Of a stretch of DNA of 22,023 nucleotides, positions 21,820-22,023 are shown piece by piece. The position numbers and the translations under genes were made by a program. The stretch lies in assembly GCA_015486505.1 (NCBI GenBank), contig WFRP01000122.1:1-22023 (forward strand). Reading direction: 5' to 3'. This DNA is from Pseudomonadota bacterium. GTDB lineage: Bacteria > Desulfobacterota > Anaeroferrophillalia > Anaeroferrophillales > Tharpellaceae. Numbering within the stretch: position 1 is the stretch's first letter; each line of letters starts with the position of its first letter. Below the pieces are notes generated by a model, which was given only the letters and a program-made list of their open reading frames with translations, made no database searches and was not told the origin of the DNA.

Positions 21820-22023
21820 GTAACTATTCAGCCAAAATTTACCCCCCGCCTTCTGGAGGGGGCGGGGGGGGGTTCATAAGCGGTTGCGGAAACGATTTCG
21901 TTGTTTTTCGGAAGCGAGCGGGAGCCCATTAGCATTGCAACTGTTTGAGCGTAAGCGAGTTTTGCGAGGCGGGCGCAGCGAGCGTAAGGAAAAACAGAAA
22001 TCTTAACGCCTGGCGGAGAAAAA
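21820..22023 (+). mobile_element. Family A MITE-like element, copy 4 (cut by window edge)
   Basis: Starts GTAACTATTCAGCCAAAATTTACC (21820; motif shown to its key bases) 42 bases after the flgN stop and runs to the window end at AACGCCTGGCGGAGAAAAA, so only the right terminus is missing. It has the full-length interior, the same orientation as copy 3, and an uninterrupted GAGCCCATTAGCATTGC, the empty site for the family B insertion seen in copy 3. Confidence 0.85.

Noticed and set aside
1..22023. tRNA or rRNA genes
   Set aside because: I saw no T-loop/acceptor combinations or rRNA-like segments in the intergenic regions; this was an eye check, not a covariance search.

Overview
The window reads as chromosomal DNA from a flagellated, diderm, delta-proteobacterium-like organism (Desulfobacterota-type). 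This is inferred from gene content, not from a search. The evidence is an L-ring/P-ring flagellar gene set in the order flgA-flgH-flgI-flgJ-flgM-flgN, a FlgH lipoprotein signal, an Mpl/LD-carboxypeptidase pair of murein-recycling type, an MglA-type GTPase next to a TPR protein, and a DUF3786-like protein.

Layout. Positions 1-430 hold repeat debris and no convincing gene. A broken HsdM-like fragment (428-610) abuts trmL, which follows an ABC-F ATPase gene (both minus strand). A class I aminotransferase follows (3501-4697, minus). Next is a str-type cluster rpsL-rpsG-fusA (minus, 8091 down to 5070), without a visible tuf and without adjacent rpoBC. A membrane-anchored TPR protein and mpl (both minus) precede a divergent DUF3786-like gene (plus). 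An MglA-like GTPase with an unusual C-terminal extension and a second TPR protein lie on the minus strand (11834-14264). From 14721 everything runs on the plus strand: an S66 LD-carboxypeptidase, a degenerate FAD-oxidoreductase-like protein, then the flagellar block from flgA to flgN up to the right edge, where flgK would be expected.

The most striking content is between the genes. Nearly every intergenic gap over 300 bases is filled by members of three repeat families. Family A (4803-5020, 11578-11816, 17277-17626, 21820-end) is a roughly 220-240 bp element with 14-bp terminal inverted repeats GTAACTATTCAGCC. Family B (six copies at 8131-8283, 8284-8405, 12948-13098, 14326-14435, 14435-14592 and 17391-17500) is a 110-158 bp element with no terminal inverted repeats. 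It can fold into a long hairpin, a small GNRA-type hairpin and a GC hairpin, with pairing kept where the bases differ. At all four loci it lies upstream of a gene (rpsL, mglA-like, ldcA, flgA) and in that gene's sense orientation. One B copy is nested inside an A copy, and the other A copies give the empty site. Family C (3129-3341, 15757-16003) has CTCAACTTTC/GAAAGTTGAG ends, and one copy has a 7-bp target duplication. Both copies end a few bases before a start codon and carry a TATAAT/TATAGT box there, so they may act as portable promoter/start modules.

In the flagellar block the regulation is readable: a good sigma-54-type site precedes flgJ and an almost perfect sigma-28 site precedes flgM. 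This fits an RpoN-to-FliA cascade with FlgM feedback.
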